Of a stretch of 64,000 nucleotides of DNA, positions 41,178-50,220 are shown piece by piece. The translations under genes and the position numbers were made by a program. The notes below the pieces were generated by a model. The model did no database searches, was not told where the DNA came from, and saw only the letters and a list, made by a program, of their open reading frames with translations. How positions within the stretch are numbered: the first letter of the stretch is position 1; the number at the start of each line of letters is the position of its first letter. The stretch comes from Herbaspirillum huttiense (GTDB lineage: Bacteria > Pseudomonadota > Gammaproteobacteria > Burkholderiales > Burkholderiaceae_D), in contig NZ_CP037993.1 of assembly GCF_004367745.1 (NCBI RefSeq), positions 4,278,001 to 4,342,000 of the forward strand. Reading direction: 5' to 3'.

Positions 41178-43373
41178 TCAGACCAGACCGAAGGCGGTCA
41201 GCAGCAGGTCGATCAGCTTGATGCCCACGAACGGCACCAGCAAGCCACCCACGCCATAGATCAGCAGGTTGCGGCGCAGGAGCACGGCGGCACCCAGCGC
41301 GCGATAGCGCACGCCACGCAGGGCCAGCGGGATCAGTCCCACGATCACCAGCGCATTGAAGATCACCGCTGACATGATGGCCGAATCGGGACTGGTCAGG
41401 CGCATCACGTTGAGCGCGCCCAACTGCGGATAGTTGGCCACGAACATGGCCGGGATGATGGCGAAGTACTTGGCCACGTCATTGGCGATGCTGAAGGTGG
41501 TGAGACTGCCGCGGGTCATCAGCATCTGCTTGCCGATCTCGACGATCTCGATCAGCTTGGTCGGATTGGAATCGAGGTCGACCATGTTGCCGGCTTCCTT
41601 GGCCGCCTGGGTGCCGCTGTTCATGGCCACGGCCACGTCGGCCTGAGCCAGCGCCGGGGCGTCGTTGGTGCCGTCGCCGGTCATGGCCACCAGCTTGCCT
41701 TCGGCCTGGTGCTGGCGGATCAGGGCCAGCTTCTGTTCCGGCGTGGCTTCGGCGAGGAAGTCATCGACCCCGGCTTCAGCGGCGATGGCCGCGGCGGTCA
41801 GGCGGTTGTCGCCGGTGATCATGATGGTCTTGATGCCCATGCGGCGCAGTTCGCCGAAGCGTTCCTTGATGCCGCCCTTGACGATGTCCTTCAGCTCCAC
41901 CGTACCGAGGATGCGGATCGGTGCGCCCTGGTTGATGACGGCCGCCTCGTTGTTCCATTCGATCACCACCAGCGGTGTGCCGCCACGGCGGGCGATGGCT
42001 TCCACATCGCTTTCCACCTGGGCCGGCAGGCGCTGGTCGGCCGAGCGCACCAGCTTGCGGATGGCGTCGGCAGCGCCTTTGCGGATGCGGCGATTGCCGA
42101 TGTCGATGCCGGAGACACGGGTCTGGGCCGAGAAGGGAATGAATTCCGCGCCCAGGTTGGCCATCTCGCGTTCGCGCAGGTTGAATCGGTTCTTGGCCAG
42201 CACCACGATGCTGCGGCCTTCCGGCGTTTCATCGGCCAGCGAGGCCAGCTGGGCGACATCGGCCAGTTCGCGCTCGGCCACGCCCGGTGCCGGCATGAAG
42301 GCGGCGGCCTGGCGATTGCCGAGGGTGATGGTGCCGGTCTTGTCCAGCAGCAGCACGTCGACGTCACCGGCGGCTTCCACCGCACGGCCGGAGGTGGCGA
42401 TCACGTTGGCCTGCATCATGCGGCTCATGCCGGCCACGCCGATGGCCGAGAGCAGGCCGCCGATGGTGGTCGGGATCAGGCACACCAGCAGGGCGATCAG
42501 CGCCGTCACCGTGACCGGCGAGCCAGCACCGGCGGCAGTGACCGAGAAGATCGAGAACGGCAGCAGGGTCACCGTCACCAGCAGGAACACCAGCGTCAGT
42601 GCCACCAGCAGCAGGGTCAGCGCCAGTTCGTTGGGGGTCTTCTGGCGACGTGCGCCTTCGACCATGGCGATCATGCGATCCAGGAAAGCTTCACCCGGAT
42701 TGACCGAGACGCGCACCACGATCCAGTCCGACAGCACGCGCGTGCCGCCGGTGACGGCCGAAAAGTCGCCGCCGGATTCGCGGATCACCGGGGCCGATTC
42801 GCCGGTGATGGCACTCTCGTCGACAGTGGCCACGCCTTCGATGACGTCGCCATCGGCGGGTACCGTATCGCCCGCTTCGATGAGCACCAGGTCACCCTTG
42901 CGCAGGCTGCCGCCTTCGACCACTTCGCACTGGGCGGCGGCAGCGGCGACGCCACCGCGTGTCTGGTCGCTGCTGCGCAGCTTCTTGGCCATCACGCTCT
43001 TCTTGACGCCACGCAGGGCGGCGGCTTGCGCCTTGCTGCGGCCTTCGGCCAGGGCCTCGGCGAAGTTGGCGAAGAGCACCGTGAACCACAGCCAGGCAGC
43101 GACGGCGAAGATGAAACCAGCCGGGGCTTCACCCTTGCCGGTGATGGCCTGGATGAACAGCAGCGTGGTCAGGATGCTGCCGAGGTAGACCACGAACATC
43201 ACCGGATTGCGCCATTGCACGCGCGGCGACAGCTTGCGGAAGGAATCGGCCAGGGCCGGCTTGACGATCTTGGGATCGAACATCCAGCGCGCAGTCTGCG
43301 CGGCGGAAGGAATGGCATCGGCCGGCACGGCTTGGGTGCTGCTGGCCGGAGTATTGCTGGAAGGGGTAGTCAT
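41178..43373 (-). CDS. kdpB: potassium-transporting P-type ATPase subunit KdpB
   Basis: This 731-residue catalytic subunit has the phosphorylated aspartate in [17 protein letters not shown] in AITGESAPV, the hinge [30 protein letters not shown], and about seven membrane segments. It hydrolyses ATP to drive potassium uptake through KdpA. The ATG at 43373 is preferred. An in-frame TTG further upstream has no family support. Confidence 0.96.
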   Translation of the reverse strand: MTTPSSNTPASSTQAVPADAIPSAAQTARWMFDPKIVKPALADSFRKLSPRVQWRNPVMFVVYLGSILTTLLFIQAITGKGEAPAGFIFAVAAWLWFTVLFANFAEALAEGRSKAQAAALRGVKKSVMAKKLRSSDQTRGGVAAAAAQCEVVEGGSLRKGDLVLIEAGDTVPADGDVIEGVATVDESAITGESAPVIRESGGDFSAVTGGTRVLSDWIVVRVSVNPGEAFLDRMIAMVEGARRQKTPNELALTLLLVALTLVFLLVTVTLLPFSIFSVTAAGAGSPVTVTALIALLVCLIPTTIGGLLSAIGVAGMSRMMQANVIATSGRAVEAAGDVDVLLLDKTGTITLGNRQAAAFMPAPGVAERELADVAQLASLADETPEGRSIVVLAKNRFNLREREMANLGAEFIPFSAQTRVSGIDIGNRRIRKGAADAIRKLVRSADQRLPAQVESDVEAIARRGGTPLVVIEWNNEAAVINQGAPIRILGTVELKDIVKGGIKERFGELRRMGIKTIMITGDNRLTAAAIAAEAGVDDFLAEATPEQKLALIRQHQAEGKLVAMTGDGTNDAPALAQADVAVAMNSGTQAAKEAGNMVDLDSNPTKLIEIVEIGKQMLMTRGSLTTFSIANDVAKYFAIIPAMFVANYPQLGALNVMRLTSPDSAIMSAVIFNALVIVGLIPLALRGVRYRALGAAVLLRRNLLIYGVGGLLVPFVGIKLIDLLLTAFGLV

Positions 43374-43434
43374 AAGGGTATCCGTTGCGGGTTGCTCCAC
43401 CGGGCGCAGTGCCCGGCGGAATCCATCCAATCAT

Positions 43435-45216
43435 TTACATCGCCATCATCTGCAGGTGCTCGACCACCGGTCCCAGCGCCAGCGCCGGCACATAGGTCAG
43501 GGCACCGACCAGGATCACCGCGCCGATCAGCAGCGCCACGAACAGCGGGCCATGCGTGGGCAGCGTGCCGGAGGTGGCGGCCAGGCGCTTCTTGCCGGCC
43601 AGCGAACCGGCCATGGCCAGCACCGGCACGATGATGCCGAAGCGGCCCAGCCAGGTGCAGATGCCGGTGGTGATGTTGTAGTACGGCGTGTTGGCCGAGA
43701 GCCCGGCAAAGGCGCTGCCGTTGTTGTTGGCGGCCGAGCTGAAGGCGTAAAGGATTTCCGAGAATCCATGCGCACCGGGGTTGGCGATACCGGCCAGGCC
43801 CGCTTCCACCATCACCGACAGGGCCGTGAAGATCAGCACCAGCGCCGGGGTCATGAGGATGGCGATGGACATCATCTTCATGTCGAACACGCCTATCTTC
43901 TTGCCCAGGTATTCAGGCGTACGGCCGATCATCAGGCCCGCGATGAACACCGCCAGCACCGCAAAGATCAGCATGCCGTACAGGCCCGAGCCGACCCCGC
44001 CGAACACCACTTCACCCAGCTGCATCTGCAGCATCGGCACCAGTCCGCCCAGCGGCGAGAGCGAGTCATGCATGGCATTGACCGCACCGCAGGAAGCGGC
44101 CGTGGTGATGGAGGCGAACAGCGCCGAGGCCGGGATGCCGAAGCGGGTCTCCTTGCCTTCCATCATGCCGGGGCCGGAGGCGTGCAGCGAAGCGAGCATG
44201 GGATTGGGCTGCGACTCGGCGTACATCAGCACCAGCGTCAACACCACGAACAGGATCGTCATCGAGGCCAGGATGGCCCAGCCCTGGCGACGGTCGCCGA
44301 CCAGCACACCGAAGCTGGTGCACAGTGCTGCCGGGATGATGAGGATGGCCAGCATCTGCAGGAAGTTGGTCAGCGGCGTCGGGTTCTCATACGGGTGCGC
44401 CGAGTTGGCGTTGAAGAAGCCACCACCGTTGGTACCGATCATCTTGATGGCTTCCTGCGATGCCACCGGGCCCATGGGCAAGGTCTGCTTGTCGGTACTT
44501 TGCGCTTCAGTCACCGGTTCGCCCTTGGCATCTTTCAGGGGCTGGCCTGCGGCATCCAGCTTGGGCACGGTGTAGTTGGTCACTTCCAGCGTCTTCACGT
44601 CCTGATACGCACGGAAGTTCTGGATGCTGCCCTGCTGCACCAGTACCAGCGCGAACACCACCGACAGCGGCAGCAGCACGTACAGCGTGCTGCGGGTCAT
44701 GTCGACCCAGAAGTTGCCGATGCCCTTGCTGCTGTGGCGGGCGAAGCCACGGATCAGGGCGAAGGCGATGGCGATCCCGGTGGCGGCCGACAGGAAGTTC
44801 TGCACGGCCAGTGCGGCCATCTGGGTCAGGTAGCTCATGGTGGCTTCACCCACGTAGCCCTGCCAGTTGGTATTGGTGACGAAACTGAGCGCCGTGTTGA
44901 AGGACGAATCCGGGCTGACGTTGGCCAGCGCGGCCGGGTTCAGCGGCAGCCATTGCTGCACGCGCTGCAGCAGGTAGACCACGATCAGGCCCAGGAAATT
45001 GAACAGCACGGCCGCGATGGCGTACTGCTTCCAGTCCATCTCGTGCTCGCGGCTGATGCCGCAGAGGCGATAGAAGACGCGTTCGATGCCGCCGAAAAGA
45101 CGGTTCACGCGGGACTTGCCTTCCATCACGCGGGCCATGTACCAGCCCAGCGGCAGGGAGAGGACCAGCAGGACGGCCAGGTAGAGGCCGAGCTGGAAAT
45201 AATTGTTGCTGTCCAT
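43435..45216 (-). CDS. kdpA: potassium-transporting ATPase channel subunit KdpA
   Basis: This 593-residue subunit has about ten membrane segments and four selectivity-filter repeats, including [14 protein letters not shown] and [12 protein letters not shown]. It forms the potassium pathway of the KdpFABC pump. It begins one base after the kdpF stop. Confidence 0.97.
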   Translation of the reverse strand: MDSNNYFQLGLYLAVLLVLSLPLGWYMARVMEGKSRVNRLFGGIERVFYRLCGISREHEMDWKQYAIAAVLFNFLGLIVVYLLQRVQQWLPLNPAALANVSPDSSFNTALSFVTNTNWQGYVGEATMSYLTQMAALAVQNFLSAATGIAIAFALIRGFARHSSKGIGNFWVDMTRSTLYVLLPLSVVFALVLVQQGSIQNFRAYQDVKTLEVTNYTVPKLDAAGQPLKDAKGEPVTEAQSTDKQTLPMGPVASQEAIKMIGTNGGGFFNANSAHPYENPTPLTNFLQMLAILIIPAALCTSFGVLVGDRRQGWAILASMTILFVVLTLVLMYAESQPNPMLASLHASGPGMMEGKETRFGIPASALFASITTAASCGAVNAMHDSLSPLGGLVPMLQMQLGEVVFGGVGSGLYGMLIFAVLAVFIAGLMIGRTPEYLGKKIGVFDMKMMSIAILMTPALVLIFTALSVMVEAGLAGIANPGAHGFSEILYAFSSAANNNGSAFAGLSANTPYYNITTGICTWLGRFGIIVPVLAMAGSLAGKKRLAATSGTLPTHGPLFVALLIGAVILVGALTYVPALALGPVVEHLQMMAM

Positions 45217-45217
45217 G

Positions 45218-45307
45218 TCAGAAATCCTCCGGCTTGATCAGGGCGTAGACCAGGTACAGCAGGAGGGCGATGGAGACCACCAGCCCCAGCAGGTACATGA
45301 GGTTCAT
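45218..45307 (-). CDS. kdpF: potassium-transporting ATPase small subunit KdpF
   Basis: This 29-residue single-pass membrane peptide starts [10 protein letters not shown] and ends in the conserved YALIKPEDF. It stabilises the Kdp complex. Its ATG overlaps the stop of the preceding small gene by four bases. Confidence 0.93.
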   Translation of the reverse strand: MNLMYLLGLVVSIALLLYLVYALIKPEDF

Positions 45308-45417
45308 TTCTTCTCCCCTTCCTGCCGTTCCAGACGGCTGCACAGGGCGATGAAGGCCCACATCGAGAGGCCGCAGACGAGCAGCATGCCTATGTAGAGA
45401 AAATCCGTTTGCAACAT
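45304..45417 (-). CDS. small single-pass membrane protein upstream of kdpF
   Basis: This peptide of about 37 residues begins MLQTDFLYIGML, has one hydrophobic helix (FLYIGMLLVCGLSMWAFIALC) and ends in a charged tail ([10 protein letters not shown]). GGAG is ideally spaced before the ATG at 45417, though the ATG at 45429 is also in frame. It overlaps kdpF by four bases, so it is the first gene of the kdp operon. I know of no named Kdp subunit with this sequence. It may be an additional complex component or a leader that couples translation. Confidence 0.72.
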   Translation of the reverse strand: MLQTDFLYIGMLLVCGLSMWAFIALCSRLERQEGEKK

Positions 45418-45611
45418 TTCCCACTCCATTGTTGACGTTGTTGTTCGCTTCCAGGGACGGAAAACGAGACAGTCGAACGATAGGGAAAGCAGCATCAAAT
45501 CCCGGTAAATGTTTCGCACGCGAGCGTAAACAAACCGTAAATGAGACGGAGCGGCTCGTCAGCAATGACGAGTCCGGAGAGACAAAGAAGGGAAAGGAAG
45601 GAAAGCGGAAA

Positions 45612-45631
45612 CCGGGCGCGATCGCGCCCGG
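45612..45631 (-). terminator. GC-rich hairpin after the diguanylate cyclase gene
   Basis: CCGGGCGC, a GATC loop and GCGCCCGG form a perfect 8-base stem just after the cyclase stop. It is followed on the minus strand only by TTT, so termination may be partial. It lies upstream of the kdp promoter region. Confidence 0.6.
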
Positions 45632-45635
45632 CGGA

Positions 45636-47795
45636 TCAGACGTCGCCCGCGCGTCCCAGCTCGACGCGGTTCTTGCCCAGGCGCTTGGCGGCGTACATGG
45701 CCTTGTCGGCCATGGACAGCAGTTCCTCGGGGCCGACTTCACCGTCCAGGTTGGGCTGGTAGACCGCCACGCCGATACTGCTGGAGATGTTGACGGTGGA
45801 GTGCGTCAACTGGAAAGGTTCGCGGATGGTATTGAGGATCTTCTGCGCCACCATCAGCGCGTCTTCCTGGGTCTGCAGGTTTTCCAGGATCACCACGAAT
45901 TCGTCACCGGCCAGGCGAGCCACGGTATCGACATCGCGTACCGAGCGTTGCAGGCGGCGTGCGAACTCCACCAGCAGTTCGTCGCCGGCCTCGTGGCCGT
46001 AGCGGTCATTGACGCCCTTGAAACCATCGATGTCCATGAAGAACAGCGCCAGCAACTGGTCGGCCCGGCGCGCCCGCATCATGCCCTCGGGCAGGCGGTC
46101 GCTGAAGGCGCGGCGGTTGGGCAGGCTGGTCAGCACGTCGGTCAGGGCCAGTTCGCGCATCTGGTCGCGGAAGGCCAGGCGCTCGGTGATGTCGTGCAGG
46201 AAGGCGATGAACAGGTGGCCGCTCTGGCGCTTGACGTGGCCGACCGTGATCTCGATGGGCAGCTCGTGACCGTCGTGATGCAGGGCTTGCAGCTCGATAC
46301 GGTTGTTGATCACGACGCTGGTGCCATCCTTGAGGAATTGCGCCATGCCGCGATTGTGGGCCGCACGCATGTCCGGCGGAATGATCAGTTCGGCCATGTC
46401 GCGGCCCATGGCCTGGTCGCGCGGCCAGCCCAGCAGCAGCTCGGCCTGGCGGTTCCATTCGACCACGCGGCCCTGTTCGTCAGCGGCGATGAAGGCGTCC
46501 TGGGCGTTTTCCAGAATGGCGCGCAATTCGGCGGCGCTCTCTTCCAGCTGGATCTGGTTGGCCTGCTGCTGGTCCAGCGCTTCCTGCAAGGCACTGGCGG
46601 TCTCGTGCAGGCGGCTGGTGCGCTCGGCCACGCGCTGCTCCAGGCTTTCGTTGAGGGAGCGCACTTCGCGCAGGTAGGTCTCTTCGCGCTCGACCATGTT
46701 GACCAGGGTCGAGGACAGCAGCTGGATCTCGCGGTAGCTGTTCACCTGCGGAATGGGCAGGTCGCCACGGCCCGCGGCACGCTGCTCCAGCGCGGCCGAC
46801 AGCGCGTTGATGGGGGCCACCAGACGCCGCGCGAGGAAGAAGGCCAGCAGTACCAGGATCGCCCCGGAGAGCGCACCGACCACGATCACCCGCTTTTCCA
46901 GATCACGGAAGGCCTGCAGCGCCACGGTCTCGGGCTGGCGCACGATCACGCTCCAGTGCAGCTTCATGCCGCCCTTGACGCCCGTGCGGGCATAGCCGCT
47001 GACATAGCGGCGGCCATCGGGCCAGGTCTCGATCAGCGAGCCGCCATTGTCGCTGCCTTGCGCAGCGCGCACGCTGGCGGTATCGAGCTTGGTCTCTTCC
47101 ATGCCCTTGGGGCCGAGGATGACGGTGCCATCGTCGCGCACGATGATGACGTCGACGTCATAGCGGTTGCCGGCCGGGTCGAGCAGCTTGGCGGCGATGT
47201 CGCGCGCCCACGACCACGACAGATGCAGGCCGAGCACGCCGAGGTAATGGCCGTTCAGATCATGCACCGGGGCCGAGAGGTCGACGAAACGCCAGGGATT
47301 GGATTGCGGCGGCAGCTTCTGCGCCAGCAGCACGGCCGGATGGAAGTCGGCGCTGTACTCGCCCTTGCTGCCTTCCTGGAACCAGGGGCGCTGCGCCACG
47401 CTGGCCCCTTCCAGCAAGCCGTTGGTGGCCACCTGCACGATGCCCTCGGGATTGGCCAGGCCGATCCAGGCGTAATGCGGCACGTTGGCCTGCAGTTCGT
47501 TGAAGACCCGGCGGATGCGCGGCAGATCGCGGCCGGAACGGACCGACGGCCGCTGCACCAGCAGGCGCAGGTCGATTTCGCGCTCCTTCATGCCGCGCTC
47601 CAGCGCATCCTGCATCTGCCAGGCCAGCTGCTTCATGCGCGTTTCACTTTCGGAACGCGCATAGCCGCGCGTGAACTGATCCACCAGGATCAGTACCGAC
47701 ACGGTCGTGATGAGCACGGTAATGACCACCCCCAGCGTAATCAGCGACGACAGATTGGGCGGGGATGGGGCTTTATTCTTGTTCAATTCAGACAA
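45636..47795 (-). CDS. membrane diguanylate cyclase (dCache-HAMP-PAS-GGDEF)
   Basis: This protein of about 719 residues has a membrane segment at 15-38, a dCache-type periplasmic sensor (about 45-300), a second membrane segment, HAMP, a coiled coil, a PAS domain (ILENAQDAFIAADEQGRVVEWN) and a GGDEF domain. Its active-site motif is AGDEF, an accepted active variant, and the product-inhibition RxxD lies five residues before it (RDVD). It should make cyclic di-GMP. There is no EAL domain. The only start upstream of the first membrane segment is a TTG, without a clear ribosome site, so the exact start is uncertain. Confidence 0.9.
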   Translation of the reverse strand: MSELNKNKAPSPPNLSSLITLGVVITVLITTVSVLILVDQFTRGYARSESETRMKQLAWQMQDALERGMKEREIDLRLLVQRPSVRSGRDLPRIRRVFNELQANVPHYAWIGLANPEGIVQVATNGLLEGASVAQRPWFQEGSKGEYSADFHPAVLLAQKLPPQSNPWRFVDLSAPVHDLNGHYLGVLGLHLSWSWARDIAAKLLDPAGNRYDVDVIIVRDDGTVILGPKGMEETKLDTASVRAAQGSDNGGSLIETWPDGRRYVSGYARTGVKGGMKLHWSVIVRQPETVALQAFRDLEKRVIVVGALSGAILVLLAFFLARRLVAPINALSAALEQRAAGRGDLPIPQVNSYREIQLLSSTLVNMVEREETYLREVRSLNESLEQRVAERTSRLHETASALQEALDQQQANQIQLEESAAELRAILENAQDAFIAADEQGRVVEWNRQAELLLGWPRDQAMGRDMAELIIPPDMRAAHNRGMAQFLKDGTSVVINNRIELQALHHDGHELPIEITVGHVKRQSGHLFIAFLHDITERLAFRDQMRELALTDVLTSLPNRRAFSDRLPEGMMRARRADQLLALFFMDIDGFKGVNDRYGHEAGDELLVEFARRLQRSVRDVDTVARLAGDEFVVILENLQTQEDALMVAQKILNTIREPFQLTHSTVNISSSIGVAVYQPNLDGEVGPEELLSMADKAMYAAKRLGKNRVELGRAGDV

Positions 47796-48009
47796 AATTG
47801 CGACGCGGCTTGATGCATGACGGCTCCCCTGTGAACCGCATAGGTTTACGGCATCTTGCCAGAACAGCTATGGTTTTTCATCGCATTTCCAGAAAAACTT
47901 CGAGAATTTTTTTCTACGGCAAAAAACTCATCAATCCTCTCGATTCAAAGTGGAGACAAAAGCGGGAAAAGAGCACAATAAGCGTCATTTCCTGTCAAAC
48001 GGGAAATGC

Positions 48010-48054
48010 AAAAAGACAACGGAGGGCGAGTCTTGGTGAGGATCTTCGCCCTCC
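48010..48054 (-). terminator. intrinsic terminator of the amidohydrolase operon, in the 47796-48126 spacer
   Basis: GGAGGGCGA and TCGCCCTCC form a perfect 9-base stem with a 16-base loop. The minus strand continues into a T-run. It lies 70 bases after the gamma-glutamyltransferase-like stop. The remaining 331-base spacer (47796-48126) contains no gene and is AT-rich near 47880-47990, where the cyclase promoter probably lies. Confidence 0.75.
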
Positions 48055-48126
48055 GCGAGAAGCGGCGCGCACACCGGCAGTGCCGGCAGCGCAGAGGATG
48101 GCAATGCAGAAAGGACGAGCAGCCCG

Positions 48127-49710
48127 TCAGACCCCGGCACAAACGCCATCGGCACGCGGATCGGTCGCCCCTTCGATCAGCCCGTCCGGATGCACGCACA
48201 CGGCACCGGCGTGACCCATCATGTCGGTGTAGTCCTCCACCACCTGCACTTCATGGCCGGCCTGGCGCAGGGCGTCGATGGTGGCGGCCGGCACCCGCCC
48301 TTCCACCTTCAGGTTGGTGGAGACATCGCCCCAGGTGCGGCCCAGCAGCCAGCGCGGTGCGCTCACGGCCGCCTGCAGGTTCTGCCCGAACAGCACGTGG
48401 CGGGTAAAGACCGCTGCCTGCGTCTGCGGCTGCCCTTCCCCGCCCATGGTGCCGTAGGCCAGGGTGCGGCCATCGTTGAGGCGTGCCAGCGAGGGGTTCA
48501 GTGTATGGAAGGGCAGCTTGCCCGGTTGCAGCTGGTTGGCCCCGTCATCCAGGGTGAAGCTGGCCCCCCGGTTTTGCCACACGATGCCGGTGTCGGGCAC
48601 CACCACGCCGCTGCCGAATTCCCAGAAGATGCTCTGGATGTAGCTCACCACGCGGCCTTGCGCGTCGGCGGCGCCCATCCAGATGGTGTCGCCCGGCTTG
48701 GCCGGATGCGGCCAGGGCGCGGCGCGCTGCATGTCGATCTCTTTGGCTTCCCGGTCCAGCGCCTCGGCCAGCAGCCAGTGCGCAGCATCCACGCTCATGT
48801 GGGCCGGATCGGTGACGTGCTGGTTGCGCAGGATGAAGGCGCGCTTGGTGGCTTCCACCAGACCGTGGATGTGGTCGAAGCCTTCGGCCTGCGCGATGCC
48901 GAGACGATCGAACAGGCCGATGATCATGAGGGCCGAGACACCCTGTGTCGGCGGCGGCAGGTTGTAGACGCGGCCTGACGTTAACTGCACCATCAGCGGC
49001 TTGACCACCTGCGCGCGGAAGGCTTCCAGGTCGCTGCGGCGCACCGGGCTGCCCGCCGCTTCCAGGCCTGCAGCAAGGCGTTGCGAGAGATCGCCACGAT
49101 AGAAATCATCCAGACCGGCCTCGGCCAGGCGCGACAGGCTGTCCGCCAGGGCTGACTGTTTCAGCACCTTGCCCTGGGCCGGGATGCCGTCGGCGGCATA
49201 GGTGGCGGCGAAGCCGGGCTGGTCTTTGAGCTCGTCCCACTTGTCGCGGGTCAGTTCATGTTGCGAGCGGGTGATGGGCACACCGTTCTTCGCATGGCGG
49301 ATGGCATCGGCCAGCAGCACCGGCAGCGGCAGCGCACGACCGAAGCGGCGCGCGTGCTCCAGTGCCGCGGCCCAGCCACCGACCGCACCGGCCACCGTCA
49401 GCGCCGCATGCGGCCCGCGCGTGGGCACGGCGCTGTGGCCGTGCTGTGCATAGAACTCCTTGGTCGCCAGCGCCGCTGAGGGACCGCAGGCACGAATGGC
49501 CACCGGTTCCTGCCCCGGTTCGCTGATGACCCAGAAGCCATCGCCGCCGATGCCGTTCATGTGCGGATAGACCACGGCGATGGCGGCCGCGGCCGCGACC
49601 ATCGCTTCGACCGCATTGCCACCCTCGCGCAGGATCTGCGCGCCCGCCTGCGCGGCCAGGTGATGGGGAGCGGTGACCATTCCGCCCAGACAGGTCTTGC
49701 TGTACAACAT
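48127..49710 (-). CDS. gamma-glutamyltransferase-fold amidohydrolase (HpxW-like)
   Basis: This 527-residue Ntn-hydrolase is of the gamma-glutamyltransferase family. It has GGNAVEAMVAAAAAIAVVYPHMNGIGGDGFW near the N-terminus and a candidate self-cleavage threonine, Thr 342, in PGDTIWMGAADAQGRV. Classical GGT has TTH at that point, and here the motif is TIW, so transpeptidation is unlikely. The group includes oxamate amidohydrolase HpxW, which is encoded next to hpxZ in Klebsiella, and the next gene here is HpxZ-like. There is no signal peptide, so it is cytoplasmic. It probably hydrolyses a small amide in the pathway fed by the adjacent ABC importer. Confidence 0.78.
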   Translation of the reverse strand: MLYSKTCLGGMVTAPHHLAAQAGAQILREGGNAVEAMVAAAAAIAVVYPHMNGIGGDGFWVISEPGQEPVAIRACGPSAALATKEFYAQHGHSAVPTRGPHAALTVAGAVGGWAAALEHARRFGRALPLPVLLADAIRHAKNGVPITRSQHELTRDKWDELKDQPGFAATYAADGIPAQGKVLKQSALADSLSRLAEAGLDDFYRGDLSQRLAAGLEAAGSPVRRSDLEAFRAQVVKPLMVQLTSGRVYNLPPPTQGVSALMIIGLFDRLGIAQAEGFDHIHGLVEATKRAFILRNQHVTDPAHMSVDAAHWLLAEALDREAKEIDMQRAAPWPHPAKPGDTIWMGAADAQGRVVSYIQSIFWEFGSGVVVPDTGIVWQNRGASFTLDDGANQLQPGKLPFHTLNPSLARLNDGRTLAYGTMGGEGQPQTQAAVFTRHVLFGQNLQAAVSAPRWLLGRTWGDVSTNLKVEGRVPAATIDALRQAGHEVQVVEDYTDMMGHAGAVCVHPDGLIEGATDPRADGVCAGV

Positions 49711-49781
49711 GGCTGACTCCTGATGTTCTTGTCGAGATGAAAAAACTGCTGCGAGGATGATACCTGCGGATGGCCGGGCTT

Positions 49782-50195
49782 TCAGGCGGCCGGCGCTTTG
49801 GGCGCATCCATCCACGAAACGTGCGCGGCCACGATGCGCCAGCCTTGCGGGCAACGCAGCCAGGTATGGCTCTGGCGGCCGATGCGCGGTTCACCCGCGC
49901 GCGTGAATTCGGTATCGGCCACCGCATAGTCCCGGCCATAGGTGGTGATGACAGTGGCGCGCAGGCTGCGCATCAGGTTCTTCGGTGAACGTCCCTGACG
50001 GAAGGCGCGGATGGCCTCGGTGCCGACCAGATTCTCGGTGGCACCGTAGCGCACGGTGTGCGGGCCATCAAGAAACAGTTCATCGAGGACCTCGACCTGG
50101 TTGGTGGTGAGCGCGACTTCGTAGCGCGCAAACGCTTGGCGTACTTCGGCCACCACGTCGGGCAGGTTGACGGCGTAAGGCTGGGTCGATTCCAT
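49782..50195 (-). CDS. HpxZ/AtzH-like protein (DUF3225, NTF2 fold)
   Basis: This 137-residue protein of the NTF2-like DUF3225 family has FARYEVALTTNQVEVLDELF, HTVRYGATENLVGTEAIRAFR, VADTEFTR, IGRQSHTW and WRIVAAHVSWM. HpxZ (oxalurate use) and AtzH (cyanuric acid/biuret use) are relatives, found beside amidases. The role in those systems is only partly known, with AtzH as an accessory or enzyme in small amide breakdown. It lies between the ABC importer and the HpxW-like gene. Confidence 0.85.
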   Translation of the reverse strand: MESTQPYAVNLPDVVAEVRQAFARYEVALTTNQVEVLDELFLDGPHTVRYGATENLVGTEAIRAFRQGRSPKNLMRSLRATVITTYGRDYAVADTEFTRAGEPRIGRQSHTWLRCPQGWRIVAAHVSWMDAPKAPAA

Positions 50196-50220
50196 GTGCA
50201 ATCCTTGCTGTGACTCAGTG

